64,000 nucleotides of DNA from Pseudomonas fluorescens (GTDB taxonomy: Bacteria > Pseudomonadota > Gammaproteobacteria > Pseudomonadales > Pseudomonadaceae), in NCBI RefSeq assembly GCF_001307275.1, contig NZ_CP012831.1, positions 4,146,501 to 4,210,500 on the forward strand, read 5' to 3'. The notes under the pieces are model-generated. The model made no database searches. It was not told the origin of the DNA and was given only the letters and a program-made list of their open reading frames with translations. The stretch's first letter is position 1. Each line of letters starts with the position of its first letter. Positions 9,329 to 17,613 of this stretch are shown piece after piece. The translations under genes and the position numbers were made by a program.

Positions 9329-10756
9329 TTAAAGGGAATTCAGAAAGGCCAGCAACGCAGCGCGTTGCTCGGCATTGAACGCTAAAACCTGGCGTTGCGC
9401 CGCTTGTGCTTCGCCGCCATGCCACAGCACGGCTTCGAGCAGGTTGCGGGCACGACCGTCATGCAGGAACTGGGTGTGGCCATTGACGGTTTCGGTCAGG
9501 CCGATGCCCCACAGCGGCGGGGTTCGCCAATCACGGCCGCTGGCCTTGAGTTCGCTGCGGTTGTCGGCCAGGCCTTCGCCCATGTCGTGCAGCAGCAGGT
9601 CGGTGTAGGGGCGGATGACCTGGTTGGCAAGCTCCGGTTCAGCGGCGTTGGCAGCGGTGGTGTATTTGGGGGTGTGGCAAGACTGGCAACCGGCCTGGAA
9701 AAACAGATTCTTGCCCGCCAGCACTTGAGGTGAATTCACCTCGCGACGGGCCGGTACGGCGAGGTTGCGGCTGTAGAACAGCACCAGTCGCAGGATGTTG
9801 TCGCTGACTTCCGGCTCGCCGTCCGGGCCGTTGCCGCTGGGGGCGCGCTTGCAATCGACCTGGGCTTCGGTGCAATCGTCGAAGGGCCGCAGGCTCGTCG
9901 TCAGGCCCATGTCACCGGAGAACGCATGGACGTTCTGTTGGTTGAGGTTGGGTTGGCCGGCCTTCCAGCCAAACCGTCCAAGTACGGTTTTCTGTTGGGC
10001 ATCGTCCCAGACCTGGTTGGGGCGACCGGCAATGCCGTTGTTTTCCCGCGCCTGGGCTTTGGCGTTGGCCAGGATGGCTTCGTCGGGGATTGCCTCCAGC
10101 AACCCCAGGCCGATCATCGGCGGAGCGACACGGGCGGAAAAGCGCGTGTCCGGGTGCATCGGCCCATAGGCCAATTGGGTGATCTGCAGGTTTGGCTTGC
10201 GCAGCTCCACGACGGTGCCGTCCTTGAAGCGCACCGGGACTGGGCTGTAATCGACCCGGACTTTACCTTCGGGAGCGACACCGGGAACGGACATGTCCTG
10301 CAACTGCCCGCCGTAAACCGGTTCAGGTACGACCCCCAGTTGTTCGATGACCTTGGCGTAGGCCGGTGTGTCGGGAATCGACAGGCGCACCAGCATCGAC
10401 ACCGCGCTGCTCGCGTCCGGCGCTGGCGGATGGCCGCGACCGTCCTTGATGTGGCAGTTCTGGCAGGCGTTGGTGTTGAACAAGGGCCCTAGGCCATCGC
10501 GGGCGGTGGTGGTCGAGGGGGCGATCACCCACGGGCTGCGGAAGAAGCTGTTGCCGACGCTGAAATCCACGCGCCGCGAAGGTGGCAGGTTGGCCGAGGG
10601 CAGAGAAAAGGCGTTCTGATCGCTCTTGCGAACCGTCGCGGCGCCACCGGAACGGGCTTCACCCGGTTCGGCCTGGGTAAAACGCGGGGCATCATCGCAG
10701 GCACTCAGGCCCAGGGCCATGAACAGTGCACATAAACGAAGAGGCAACGACGGCAT
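9329..10756 (-). CDS. Di-heme cytochrome c oxidoreductase family (DUF1111) lipoprotein
   Basis: 475 residues from the ATG at 10756. A longer frame begins with TTG at 10792 but lacks a ribosome site, and the chosen start places the signal peptide and lipobox (LGLSAC) at the N-terminus. Two haem c motifs are present: CQNCH in the first half and CQSCH in the second, as in di-haem thiol oxidoreductase-like proteins. It is the first gene of the imelysin unit in this window. The related P. aeruginosa locus (PA4370-4373) starts with an extra imelysin (icmP), which is not found upstream here. Confidence 0.8.
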   Translation of the reverse strand: MPSLPLRLCALFMALGLSACDDAPRFTQAEPGEARSGGAATVRKSDQNAFSLPSANLPPSRRVDFSVGNSFFRSPWVIAPSTTTARDGLGPLFNTNACQNCHIKDGRGHPPAPDASSAVSMLVRLSIPDTPAYAKVIEQLGVVPEPVYGGQLQDMSVPGVAPEGKVRVDYSPVPVRFKDGTVVELRKPNLQITQLAYGPMHPDTRFSARVAPPMIGLGLLEAIPDEAILANAKAQARENNGIAGRPNQVWDDAQQKTVLGRFGWKAGQPNLNQQNVHAFSGDMGLTTSLRPFDDCTEAQVDCKRAPSGNGPDGEPEVSDNILRLVLFYSRNLAVPARREVNSPQVLAGKNLFFQAGCQSCHTPKYTTAANAAEPELANQVIRPYTDLLLHDMGEGLADNRSELKASGRDWRTPPLWGIGLTETVNGHTQFLHDGRARNLLEAVLWHGGEAQAAQRQVLAFNAEQRAALLAFLNSL

Positions 10757-10815
10757 CGGGCGACCTGGGAGATAGGTGAAAAGAGGGCGCAAAGTCTAAC
10801 AGGGCGGGGCAGTTT

Positions 10816-10832
10816 GAATAAGAGGAATTATC
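10816..10832 (-). promoter_or_regulatory. Weak Fur-like site upstream of the imelysin locus
   Basis: On the minus strand the bases read GATAATTCCTCTTATTC, a partial match to the Fur consensus half-sites. It lies about 60 bp before the di-heme gene start. Only the outer hexamers fit well, so this is a tentative call. Confidence 0.25.
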
Positions 10833-10863
10833 GTTTGGTTAATGAGGTCGCGCTTGATTCACC

Positions 10864-10955
10864 GTGGCGAGGGAGCTTGCTCCCGCTCGGTTGCGCAGCG
10901 ACCGCAAAATCCAGGGGCCGCTTCGCAGCCCAGCGGGAGCAAGCTCCCTCGCCAC
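10864..10955. repeat. REP doublet, family A (inverted pair)
   Basis: Inverted pair with well conserved GTGGCGAGGGAGCTTGCTCC ends, between the divergent start of the di-heme gene and the end of the sensor kinase gene. Confidence 0.9.
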
Positions 10956-11004
10956 AAGGGCCAGCATTGCCTTGGAGTCAACAGATCCACTGTTCATTTG
11001 CAGG

Positions 11005-12345
11005 TTATGGCTGGACAACAGCCCCCGGCACCAACGGCAGTTCCAGTGTTGCAATGAAACCGCCTTCGGGATGATTGCCCAGCACCAACGCACCGCCATG
11101 GCGCTCGGCGGCACGACGCGCAATCGCCAGGCCCAGGCCATGGCCGGCGGCAGTCTGGCCGGGGGCGCGGTAGAACGGTTCGCCCAATTGACCCAGGTGT
11201 TCGGCCTCCACGCCAGGCCCGTGGTCGCGCACGCTGATCAGGATCCGTTCGCCCTGGCGCGCCGCGCGCATTTCGATGGGTTGCCCGGTCGGATTGAAGC
11301 GCTGGGCGTTACGCAGCAGGTTGTCCACCGCTCGCTCGATCATGGTCGGCCAGCCCTTGAGGGTCAGGTCTGCCTCGGTTTCAAGCTGCACGGTTTGCTC
11401 CGGTGACGCCAGTTGTGCATCTTTTTGCAGGGTGAACAGCAAACCGTTGAGGTCCACCTCTTCGGCGCTGGCGTTGTCGGCGTCGACCCGGGCCAGGACC
11501 AGGATTTCGCTGATCAACGCTTCCAGGCGATCGCATTCGCGGGTCAGGCGCGGCCAGAGTTTTTCACGTTCCTCGGGGCTGGCCCGTTCAGCCAATGCCA
11601 AGGCAATGCGCAGCCGGGCGAGGGGCGAGCGCAGTTCGTGGGACACGTCGCGCAATAGCTGCCGTTGGCTCCCGATCAAGCTTTGCAGGCGCGCGCCCAT
11701 GCGGTTGAAGTCGGTGGCCAGCACGCCGAACTCGTCTCGCCGGTTGGCCAGCTTGGCGAGGCTGTTCTGCTGGTAGGCGGCCTGGCCCAGGTCATGCACC
11801 GCGCCGCGCAGGCGACTCAGTGGGCGGGTGATGGAAAGCGTCACCAACAGGCTGAACAAGGTCAGCACCACCAGCGCGATGCCCAGTGCACTGAGGGGCC
11901 AGAGCAGGCTGCCGCGGTGCCAGGCGTCCAGTTCGGGATGGGGAATGCGGTAGATAAACAGGTACGTGTCGCCACTTTTGGCGCTGGTGAACTCGTCGGT
12001 CAGCCGCCGCCAGGGCAGGCGTCGGTCGTCGTTGTTCTGCCGGGCCTCGAAGGCCGCGGCACGATGGGGAAAGGTGCCGCGTACCACCGGGTCGCCGCTT
12101 TCGTTGAACACCTGGACGTCGATGTGATACTGGCGCTTGCGCTGTTGCAGGATGTCCTGGGCGGCATCCTCGCCCTGGCTTTCGTAGGTTTGCGTCCACT
12201 CTTCGGGCAGGGTATTGAGGCCAGGGTGACGGCTGAGGATCCAGGCGTCCTGGTTCAGCATATGGCCCATCAGGATCGAAAGCCCTGCAACCAGGGCGAT
12301 GGCCAGCCAGAAACTGGCCAGGATGCGCCAGAACAATGAACGCAC
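11005..12345 (-). CDS. cpxA: CpxA/CpxS-type sensor histidine kinase
   Basis: 446 residues from a GTG at 12345 that has GAGGA just upstream; the longer frame begins in the terminator hairpin. Two membrane helices (about 5-30 and 150-175) flank a periplasmic sensor, followed by HAMP, H-box (SHELRSPLARL), N-box (NLLRNAQRF) and G-boxes (DHGPGV, GHGLGLAIA). The order regulator - Spy/CpxP-like - kinase matches PA3204-3206. It should sense envelope stress and phosphorylate the OmpR-type regulator encoded two genes upstream. A terminator hairpin directly before it suggests lower expression than the CpxP-like gene. Confidence 0.85.
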   Translation of the reverse strand: MRSLFWRILASFWLAIALVAGLSILMGHMLNQDAWILSRHPGLNTLPEEWTQTYESQGEDAAQDILQQRKRQYHIDVQVFNESGDPVVRGTFPHRAAAFEARQNNDDRRLPWRRLTDEFTSAKSGDTYLFIYRIPHPELDAWHRGSLLWPLSALGIALVVLTLFSLLVTLSITRPLSRLRGAVHDLGQAAYQQNSLAKLANRRDEFGVLATDFNRMGARLQSLIGSQRQLLRDVSHELRSPLARLRIALALAERASPEEREKLWPRLTRECDRLEALISEILVLARVDADNASAEEVDLNGLLFTLQKDAQLASPEQTVQLETEADLTLKGWPTMIERAVDNLLRNAQRFNPTGQPIEMRAARQGERILISVRDHGPGVEAEHLGQLGEPFYRAPGQTAAGHGLGLAIARRAAERHGGALVLGNHPEGGFIATLELPLVPGAVVQP

Positions 12346-12358
12346 GATAAATCCTCGA

Positions 12359-12395
12359 AAACAAAGAAAGCCCAACGGCGATTGGCCGTTGGGCT
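12359..12395 (-). terminator. Intercistronic terminator/attenuator between cpxP-like and kinase genes
   Basis: On the minus strand AGCCCAACGGC, a 5-base loop, GCCGTTGGGCT and then TTCTTTGTTTT form an intrinsic terminator. It ends 14 bases before the GTG start of the kinase, so read-through is needed to express the kinase from the upstream promoter. Confidence 0.8.
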
Positions 12396-12412
12396 GGGCA
12401 AGCTTCAGCGCA

Positions 12413-12850
12413 TTATTGCGCTTTTTGCGGTTGTTGCGCTTTCCAGGCTTTGAACTCAGCCCACTCGGCGCGACGTTCGGCCTGTTTCTTCTGGATCGCG
12501 TCGAATTCCTTCTGCTGCTCAGGCTTCAACAAGCCACGGATCTGGGCATCGACTTTCTCATGCCGGGCCTGCATTTCGTCCTGCATGGCTTTCTGGTCGG
12601 CTGGCGACAGCTTGGCCAGGTACTTGTCGACCAGTTCCCGTTGTTCGTGGCGCTGTTCGCCCATGATCCGGCGAATCTGCTGGCGTTGTTCGTGGCTCAG
12701 GTCCAGTTGGCTGTAGGGGCCTTTGTCGTGCATCTGGCCGCCGTGACGCGGGCCGTCCATCGGACCCATCGGGCCGGGGCCTTCGGGCATGGCCATGGCG
12801 ACAGTCGGCAGGGCGGCAGCGAACATCAGAGCGATAAGGGTCTTGCGCAT
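12413..12850 (-). CDS. Spy/CpxP-family periplasmic chaperone
   Basis: 145 residues from the ATG at 12850, which puts a clean signal peptide (MRKTLIALMFAAALPTVAMA) at the start. Two LTxxQ-type motifs are present (LDLSHEQRQQI and GLLKPEQQKEF), the hallmark of Spy/CpxP. A Met/Pro/Gly-rich segment after the signal (MPEGPGPMGPMDG) may bind metal. Family members hold unfolded periplasmic proteins and damp the Cpx kinase. A CpxR-type box lies 83 bp upstream, so it is probably a direct target of the adjacent regulator. Confidence 0.85.
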   Translation of the reverse strand: MRKTLIALMFAAALPTVAMAMPEGPGPMGPMDGPRHGGQMHDKGPYSQLDLSHEQRQQIRRIMGEQRHEQRELVDKYLAKLSPADQKAMQDEMQARHEKVDAQIRGLLKPEQQKEFDAIQKKQAERRAEWAEFKAWKAQQPQKAQ

Positions 12851-12932
12851 GGTGTGTCTCCTTGTCTCATTCCCGGTCAGTTCCGGATGTGTGCAGATTA
12901 CGGAGATCAAGGTCAGCGGCGGTCAGGGGGGC

Positions 12933-12948
12933 GTAAAGCTTGGGTAAA
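12933..12948. promoter_or_regulatory. CpxR-type box upstream of the Spy/CpxP-like gene
   Basis: Direct repeat GTAAA-N6-GTAAA (GTAAAGCTTGGGTAAA on the plus strand). The E. coli CpxR consensus is GTAAA-N5-GTAAA, so spacing is one base longer. It sits between the regulator gene and the chaperone gene. Confidence 0.65.
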
Positions 12949-13076
12949 GACGGTTTGGTTCGATGCTGACAAACAGCCTGCACACAACCCCGTGGGGCAT
13001 GCAATGGGAAGGAGACCCTCGCCACAAAAGCCTCCAGGGGCTGTAGCAGCACTCACAGTCTCTAGAGCCGTAACCT

Positions 13077-13754
13077 CTAGAGGCTGTAGTAATAACCCCG
13101 GCTACGCAGGGCCACGATGCGCGGGCGACCGTCGGGGTGGGGGCCGATTTTCTTGCGCAGGTTGCTCACGTGCATGTCGAGGCTGCGGTCGTACAGGGTC
13201 AGCTTGCGGCCCAGGGCGATTTGCGCCAGTTCCTGCTTGTCCAGCGGCTCGCCCGGTTGCTTGAGCAGCGCTTCGAGCAGGCGGCTTTCGGAAACGGTGA
13301 GGGTCTGTTCCTGTTCGTCGATGCTGACGACGCCACGCACCGGGCTGAAGGTCAGGTCACCCAGTTCGATCTGGCTGGACACGGCCGCCGGATGGCTGCG
13401 ACGCAGCACGGCGCGCAAGCGGGCGGTCAGTTCCCGTGGGTCGCAGGGCTTGGCCAGGTAGTCGTCGGCACCCAGTTCCAGGCCAAGGATACGGTCCAGC
13501 GGCTCACCCCGGGCCGACAGCATCAGCACCGGCAGTTCCGGGTGATCGTTGCGCAATTGCTTGAGCAGTTCCAGGCCACTGCCGTCGGGCAGCATCACGT
13601 CCAGGACCACGGCAGCCGGGGCGGTTTCGGCCAAGGCCTTGCGGGCACTCTGGCCATCGTGACAGGCGCGGACCTGAAACCCTTCCTGACTCAGCCAACT
13701 CACGAGGAGCTCACACAGCTCCTGGTCATCATCTATCAGTAACAGCTCGCTCAT
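13077..13754 (-). CDS. cpxR: OmpR-family response regulator, CpxR type
   Basis: 225 residues. The receiver domain has the acidic pair DDD (8-10), the phosphorylated aspartate in VVLDVMLPDGSG (near 52) and the lysine in LAKPCDPREL (near 103). The C-terminal half is a winged helix ending RSRGYYYSL. It is the cognate regulator of the downstream kinase and has the same gene order as P. aeruginosa cpxR (PA3204), which activates envelope and efflux genes. The CpxR box before the next gene supports the name. Confidence 0.85.
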   Translation of the reverse strand: MSELLLIDDDQELCELLVSWLSQEGFQVRACHDGQSARKALAETAPAAVVLDVMLPDGSGLELLKQLRNDHPELPVLMLSARGEPLDRILGLELGADDYLAKPCDPRELTARLRAVLRRSHPAAVSSQIELGDLTFSPVRGVVSIDEQEQTLTVSESRLLEALLKQPGEPLDKQELAQIALGRKLTLYDRSLDMHVSNLRKKIGPHPDGRPRIVALRSRGYYYSL

Positions 13755-13761
13755 GACTCAC

Positions 13762-14172
13762 TCAATTTAGCCATTGCCGACGTTGTCTACGTCCACCGCT
13801 GGCAAAGATACCGCAGAGCAAGGCCAATAGCGCTACCCCGGCACCAATGACGAACCATTGCTGTTGATCGGTCAACAGCCGTGGCAACGGGCTGGCCTGG
13901 GCTTCCTTGAGTTGCAGCTTCAGGCGCTGGTTCTCCTGGCGCAGCCGGGCCAGCACAGCGCTTTCGCGCTCGCTGTCGGCATTTTGAAGTTGTTTGCTCA
14001 GTTCTTCACGCTGGCGCTCGCTGTCTTTCAAGCGTTGCTGCAATTCGGCGATCTGGCCGCCGGCGCTCAGGGACAAGGGCGCCGAATGACTGCCCTCGGT
14101 GCTTTCCTCGCCATGGGCGGGCGCTCCGATCGCCAACGAGACCAACAACAGGCACAACGGACCTTTGCGCAT
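13762..14172 (-). CDS. Membrane-anchored coiled-coil protein, unknown function
   Basis: 136 residues with a signal peptide (1-20), a long charged coiled coil rich in Gln/Glu/Arg (about 40-95) and one C-terminal membrane helix (WFVIGAGVALLALLCGIF) followed by basic residues. The layout (exported coiled coil with a C-terminal anchor) resembles YgiM/TIGR04211-like proteins without the SH3 part. It sits 7 bp upstream of cpxR in the same direction, as PA3203 does in P. aeruginosa, so it may be co-transcribed with the Cpx genes. Confidence 0.7.
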   Translation of the reverse strand: MRKGPLCLLLVSLAIGAPAHGEESTEGSHSAPLSLSAGGQIAELQQRLKDSERQREELSKQLQNADSERESAVLARLRQENQRLKLQLKEAQASPLPRLLTDQQQWFVIGAGVALLALLCGIFASGGRRQRRQWLN

Positions 14173-14279
14173 TGCAACTCCTGAATTCCAATCGAGATTA
14201 GACAGGTTGTCGGCCGACGAACGATAAAGATGAGCAACGGCGGCAATGAGCCGCGAAGGCCCATCGCGCCAGGGGGGAT

Positions 14280-14579
14280 TTACGGCAGGACTTGCTTGAA
14301 CGGCTTGACCACGACATTGGCGTAGACGCCGGCCGCCACGAACGGATCGGCCTCGGCCCAGGCCTGGGCGGCGACCAGGGAGTCGAACTCGGCCACGATC
14401 AGGCTGCCGCTGAAGCCGGCGGCGCCCGGGTCATTGCTGTCCACCGCCGGGTGCGGGCCGGCCAGCACGATACGACCTTCGGACTTGAGCTGTTGCAGGC
14501 GCTCCAGGTGTGCCGGGCGCACGGCCAGGCGTTTTTCCAGGGAGTCGGCGACGTCGGTGGCAATGATTGCGTAGAGCAT
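14280..14579 (-). CDS. yciI: YciI family protein
   Basis: 99 residues from the ATG at 14579 (MLYAIIATD); the longer frame runs into yciB. It shows the small ferredoxin-like YciI fold with the conserved histidine-aspartate region (RPAHLERL, LAGPHPAVD). YciI proteins are dehydrogenase-like or dioxygenase-like folds of unclear activity. Its start follows the yciB stop by one base, so the two are translationally linked. Confidence 0.85.
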   Translation of the reverse strand: MLYAIIATDVADSLEKRLAVRPAHLERLQQLKSEGRIVLAGPHPAVDSNDPGAAGFSGSLIVAEFDSLVAAQAWAEADPFVAAGVYANVVVKPFKQVLP

Positions 14580-14580
14580 G

Positions 14581-15177
14581 TCAGTCCTCGGTTTTTGGCG
14601 TGGTGGGGTCGGCATCGTGCAGGTGACGGGACAGGTAGATGCCCTGGCCAATCAGGAACAGCAGCGTCATGCCCAGGCTGCCGAAGACCTTGAAGTCGAC
14701 CCAGTACTCCTGGAACGTGAACGCAACGAACAGGTTGGCGGCACCGCAGAACAGGAAAAACGCGATCCAGGCGATGTTCAACCGGGTCCAGATCAGTTCC
14801 GGCAGGCTGATGGCATGGCCCATGATGCGCTTGATCAGCAATCGGTCACCGATGAAGTGGCTGCCGATGAACGCGAGGGCAAACAGCCAGTTGACCACCG
14901 GGGCCTTCCATTTGAGGAAGGTTTCGCTGTGGAACGCCAGGGTCAGGCTGCCGAATACAAGGCAGGCGATGAGGGTCAGCCACTGGCTTTTCTCCAGCTT
15001 GCGCTGGGACACGAACAGCGCGCCGTAGACCACCAGGGAGCTGATGATCAGCACGGCGGTGGCGCTGTAGATACCGCCTACAGTCAAGGAGTGGCCGGCG
15101 AAATCGACGGTCCGGGGATCAAGTTTGTAGACGATGAAAAACAGCAGGAGCGGGATGAAGTCGATGAATTGTTTCAC
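14581..15177 (-). CDS. yciB: Inner membrane septation protein YciB/IspA
   Basis: 198 residues from a GTG at 15177 (VKQFIDFIPLLLFF). The open frame extends much further upstream but that part is antisense to the PHP gene. At least five hydrophobic helices and the conserved start identify YciB, an inner-membrane protein needed for normal envelope synthesis and septation. It is divergent from the PHP gene and upstream of yciI. Confidence 0.85.
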   Translation of the reverse strand: MKQFIDFIPLLLFFIVYKLDPRTVDFAGHSLTVGGIYSATAVLIISSLVVYGALFVSQRKLEKSQWLTLIACLVFGSLTLAFHSETFLKWKAPVVNWLFALAFIGSHFIGDRLLIKRIMGHAISLPELIWTRLNIAWIAFFLFCGAANLFVAFTFQEYWVDFKVFGSLGMTLLFLIGQGIYLSRHLHDADPTTPKTED

Positions 15178-15264
15178 AGTGGCAGCCAGAAGCAGGATGT
15201 GGCGGCATAATAACAAACATCCTTGGCCGCGATAGGGCCAGCTGATTTGAGGTAACAAACTCTC

Positions 15265-16128
15265 GTGAATGTTGATTTGCACTGCCATAGCACGGCCTCC
15301 GATGGCGCCCTGGCGCCTGCGGTTCTGGTGGCGCGGGCGTTCGAGCACGGCGTGCGAGTCCTGGCCCTGACCGATCACGACACCCTCGAAGGCCTCGACG
15401 AGGCCCGCAGCGCCGCCACGGCGCTGGGCATGCAGCTGGTCAACGGGGTCGAGTTGTCGTGTACCTGGGGCGGGGCGACCATCCATGTGCTGGGCTATGG
15501 TTTCGATGTGAATGCGCCGGCGCTGGTCCAGGCCATCGCACAACTGCGCGACGGGCGCTGGCTGCGGTCCGAAGAGATCAGCCGCAAGCTGGCCCTCAAG
15601 GGCATGCCCGGTGCGCTGGACGGCGCCCGGCAGATCCAGCAGGAACTGGGCGACAGCGGCAACGCACCGGCCCGGCCACACTTTGCCGACTGGATGGTGC
15701 GCGAAGGGTTCGTCAAGGATCGCGCCGAAGCGTTCCGCAAATGGTTGGGGGCCGGCAAGCTGGGGGACGTCAAGCAGCACTGGCCGACCCTGGAAGAAAC
15801 CGTCCAGACCCTGCGGGCCGCTGGCGCCTGGGTCAGCCTGGCACATCCATGGCACTATGATTTCACCCGCAGCAAGCGCCGACGCCTGGTCGCCGACTAT
15901 ATTCAAGCGGGGGGCCATGCCATTGAGGTGGTCAACGGCCATCAGCCTGCCGAGCAAGTGGGCAGCTTGGCGATCCTGGCCCGTGAGTTCGGCCTGCTGG
16001 TCACCGCCGGCAGTGATTTCCATGGCCCTGGGGGCTGGTCCGAGATCGGCGAATACCGCCCGTTGCCGGAAGATCTGCCACCACTCTGGTGTAGATTCAA
16101 ACATGATCCCGTTACCGCCGCCGTCTGA
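15265..16128 (+). CDS. rnm: PHP-domain 3',5'-nucleotide phosphatase / RNase AM (YciV)
   Basis: 287 residues from a GTG at 15265. The PHP metal-binding motifs are clear: DLHCHS (4-9), LTDHDT (about 36-41), a central ELSCTW, LAHPWH and the terminal SDFHG. Members (TrpH/YciV, RNase AM) hydrolyse 3',5'-bisphosphonucleotides and trim 5' ends of RNA. The next gene (Sua5-like) starts near its end, so they form an operon as in other gammaproteobacteria. Confidence 0.9.
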   Translation: MNVDLHCHSTASDGALAPAVLVARAFEHGVRVLALTDHDTLEGLDEARSAATALGMQLVNGVELSCTWGGATIHVLGYGFDVNAPALVQAIAQLRDGRWLRSEEISRKLALKGMPGALDGARQIQQELGDSGNAPARPHFADWMVREGFVKDRAEAFRKWLGAGKLGDVKQHWPTLEETVQTLRAAGAWVSLAHPWHYDFTRSKRRRLVADYIQAGGHAIEVVNGHQPAEQVGSLAILAREFGLLVTAGSDFHGPGGWSEIGEYRPLPEDLPPLWCRFKHDPVTAAV

Positions 16129-16141
16129 ACAGGTAGAACAC

Positions 16142-16771
16142 GTGAGTCAATTTTTCCAGATTCATCCGGAAAACCCGCAAGCGCGCCTGATCAAACAGGC
16201 CGTGGAAATCATTCGTGGTGGTGGCGTGGTGGTCTATCCCACCGACTCGTCCTACGCCATCGGTTGCCAGATCGGCGACAAGAATGCCGTGGAGCGCGTC
16301 AGACGCCTGCGTCAACTGGACGACAAGCACAATTTCGCGCTCATCTGCAGCGACCTGTCGCAGTTGGGCCTGTTCGCCAAGATCGACACCGGCACCTTCC
16401 GCTTGCTCAAGGCGCATTTGCCGGGGCCGTACACGTTCATTCTCAATGCCACCCGGGAAGTCCCGCGGCTGTTGCTGCACCCGAAAAAGCGCACCATCGG
16501 CCTGCGGGTGCCGAGCCATCCCATCGCCCTGGCGCTGCTGGCGGAACTGGGTGAGCCGCTGATGAGCGTGACGCTGATCATGCCCGGCGAGACCGAGCCG
16601 TTGACCGATCCCTATGAGATGCGTCAGATACTCGAGCATCAGGTGGACCTGATCATCGATGGCGGTTTCGGCGGCATGTCGGCGTCCACGGTGATCAACC
16701 TGGCCGATGGCGAGCCCCAGGTGGTGCGCGTCGGGTGCGGCGATCCGACGCCGTTCATGGTCGAGGCCTGA
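16142..16771 (+). CDS. Sua5/YciO/YrdC family protein (YciO type)
   Basis: 209 residues from a GTG at 16142; an in-frame ATG at 16103 inside the preceding gene would add 13 residues. The YrdC fold is shown by GGVVVYPTDSSYAIG (28-42), the KxR-type nucleotide site (KKRTIGLRVPSHPI) and STVINL near the end. Related proteins make threonylcarbamoyl-AMP for tRNA t6A; YciO paralogues are weaker and their role is debated. It is followed directly by scpA, whose ATG starts at the base after the stop. Confidence 0.85.
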   Translation: MSQFFQIHPENPQARLIKQAVEIIRGGGVVVYPTDSSYAIGCQIGDKNAVERVRRLRQLDDKHNFALICSDLSQLGLFAKIDTGTFRLLKAHLPGPYTFILNATREVPRLLLHPKKRTIGLRVPSHPIALALLAELGEPLMSVTLIMPGETEPLTDPYEMRQILEHQVDLIIDGGFGGMSASTVINLADGEPQVVRVGCGDPTPFMVEA

Positions 16772-17602
16772 ATGTCCGCCGTGGAAACCGCCGTGGACAA
16801 TGCCGACAGCCAGGCCGGCGCGCAGCAGGAGTTGCCGTTCGCCATGGTCTATGGCCAGGCGGTCATGGAAATGCCCCTGGACCTGTACATTCCGCCGGAT
16901 GCGCTGGAAGTGTTCCTCGAGGCCTTCGAGGGCCCGCTTGACCTGCTGCTGTACCTGATCCGTAAACAGAACATCAATATCCTCGACATCCCCGTGGCGG
17001 AAATCACCCGCCAGTACATGGGCTACGTCGAGTTGATGCAGTCGGTACGCCTGGAACTGGCGGCGGAGTACCTGGTGATGGCGGCCATGCTGGCCGAGAT
17101 CAAGTCGCGGATGCTGCTGCCGCGCTCGGCGGAGGTCGAAGCGGAAGAGGACGACCCGCGGGCCGAGTTGATCCGGCGCTTGCAGGAGTACGAACGCTTC
17201 AAGGTCGCCGCCGAACGCCTCGATGGCTTGAACCGGGTGGGGCGCGATGTGGTGGTGCCCAAGCTCGATGCGCCCGAAGCGCGGGCGCGCAAGTTGCTGC
17301 CGGATGTAAGCCTGGAAGAGCTGCTGATGTCCATGGCCGAGGTCCTGCGCCGAGGCGATATGTTTGAAAGTCACCAGGTCAGCCGCGAAGCGCTGTCCAC
17401 CCGCGAGCGCATGAGCGATGTGTTGGAGCGGCTCAAGGGCGGCGGCTTCGTGCCGTTCGTCGAGCTGTTCACCGCCGAGGAAGGGCGGTTGGGGGTGGTG
17501 GTGACGTTTATGGCGGTCCTGGAATTGGTCAAGGAATCCTTGGTCGAGCTGGTGCAGAATGAGCCGTTCGCAGCGATCCACGTGCGGGCACGAGCCGAAT
17601 AA
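16772..17602 (+). CDS. scpA: Segregation and condensation protein A
   Basis: 276 residues. The kleisin N-terminal motif FEGPLDLLLYLIRKQNINI (about 51-69) and the C-terminal winged helix (FVPFVELF ... VVVTFMAVLELVK) define ScpA. With ScpB it forms a complex related to SMC kleisin systems for chromosome organisation. It is directly coupled to the upstream Sua5-like gene and 11 bp upstream of scpB. Confidence 0.93.
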   Translation: MSAVETAVDNADSQAGAQQELPFAMVYGQAVMEMPLDLYIPPDALEVFLEAFEGPLDLLLYLIRKQNINILDIPVAEITRQYMGYVELMQSVRLELAAEYLVMAAMLAEIKSRMLLPRSAEVEAEEDDPRAELIRRLQEYERFKVAAERLDGLNRVGRDVVVPKLDAPEARARKLLPDVSLEELLMSMAEVLRRGDMFESHQVSREALSTRERMSDVLERLKGGGFVPFVELFTAEEGRLGVVVTFMAVLELVKESLVELVQNEPFAAIHVRARAE

Positions 17603-17613
17603 CGAGCAAATCA

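Noticed and set aside
13010..13035. Possible REP end (CCCTCGCCAC)
   Set aside because: A short tail without the hairpin core; too little to call an element.
15178..16104. N-terminal extension of the yciB frame
   Set aside because: It is antisense to the PHP gene; the YciB family start is at 15177.
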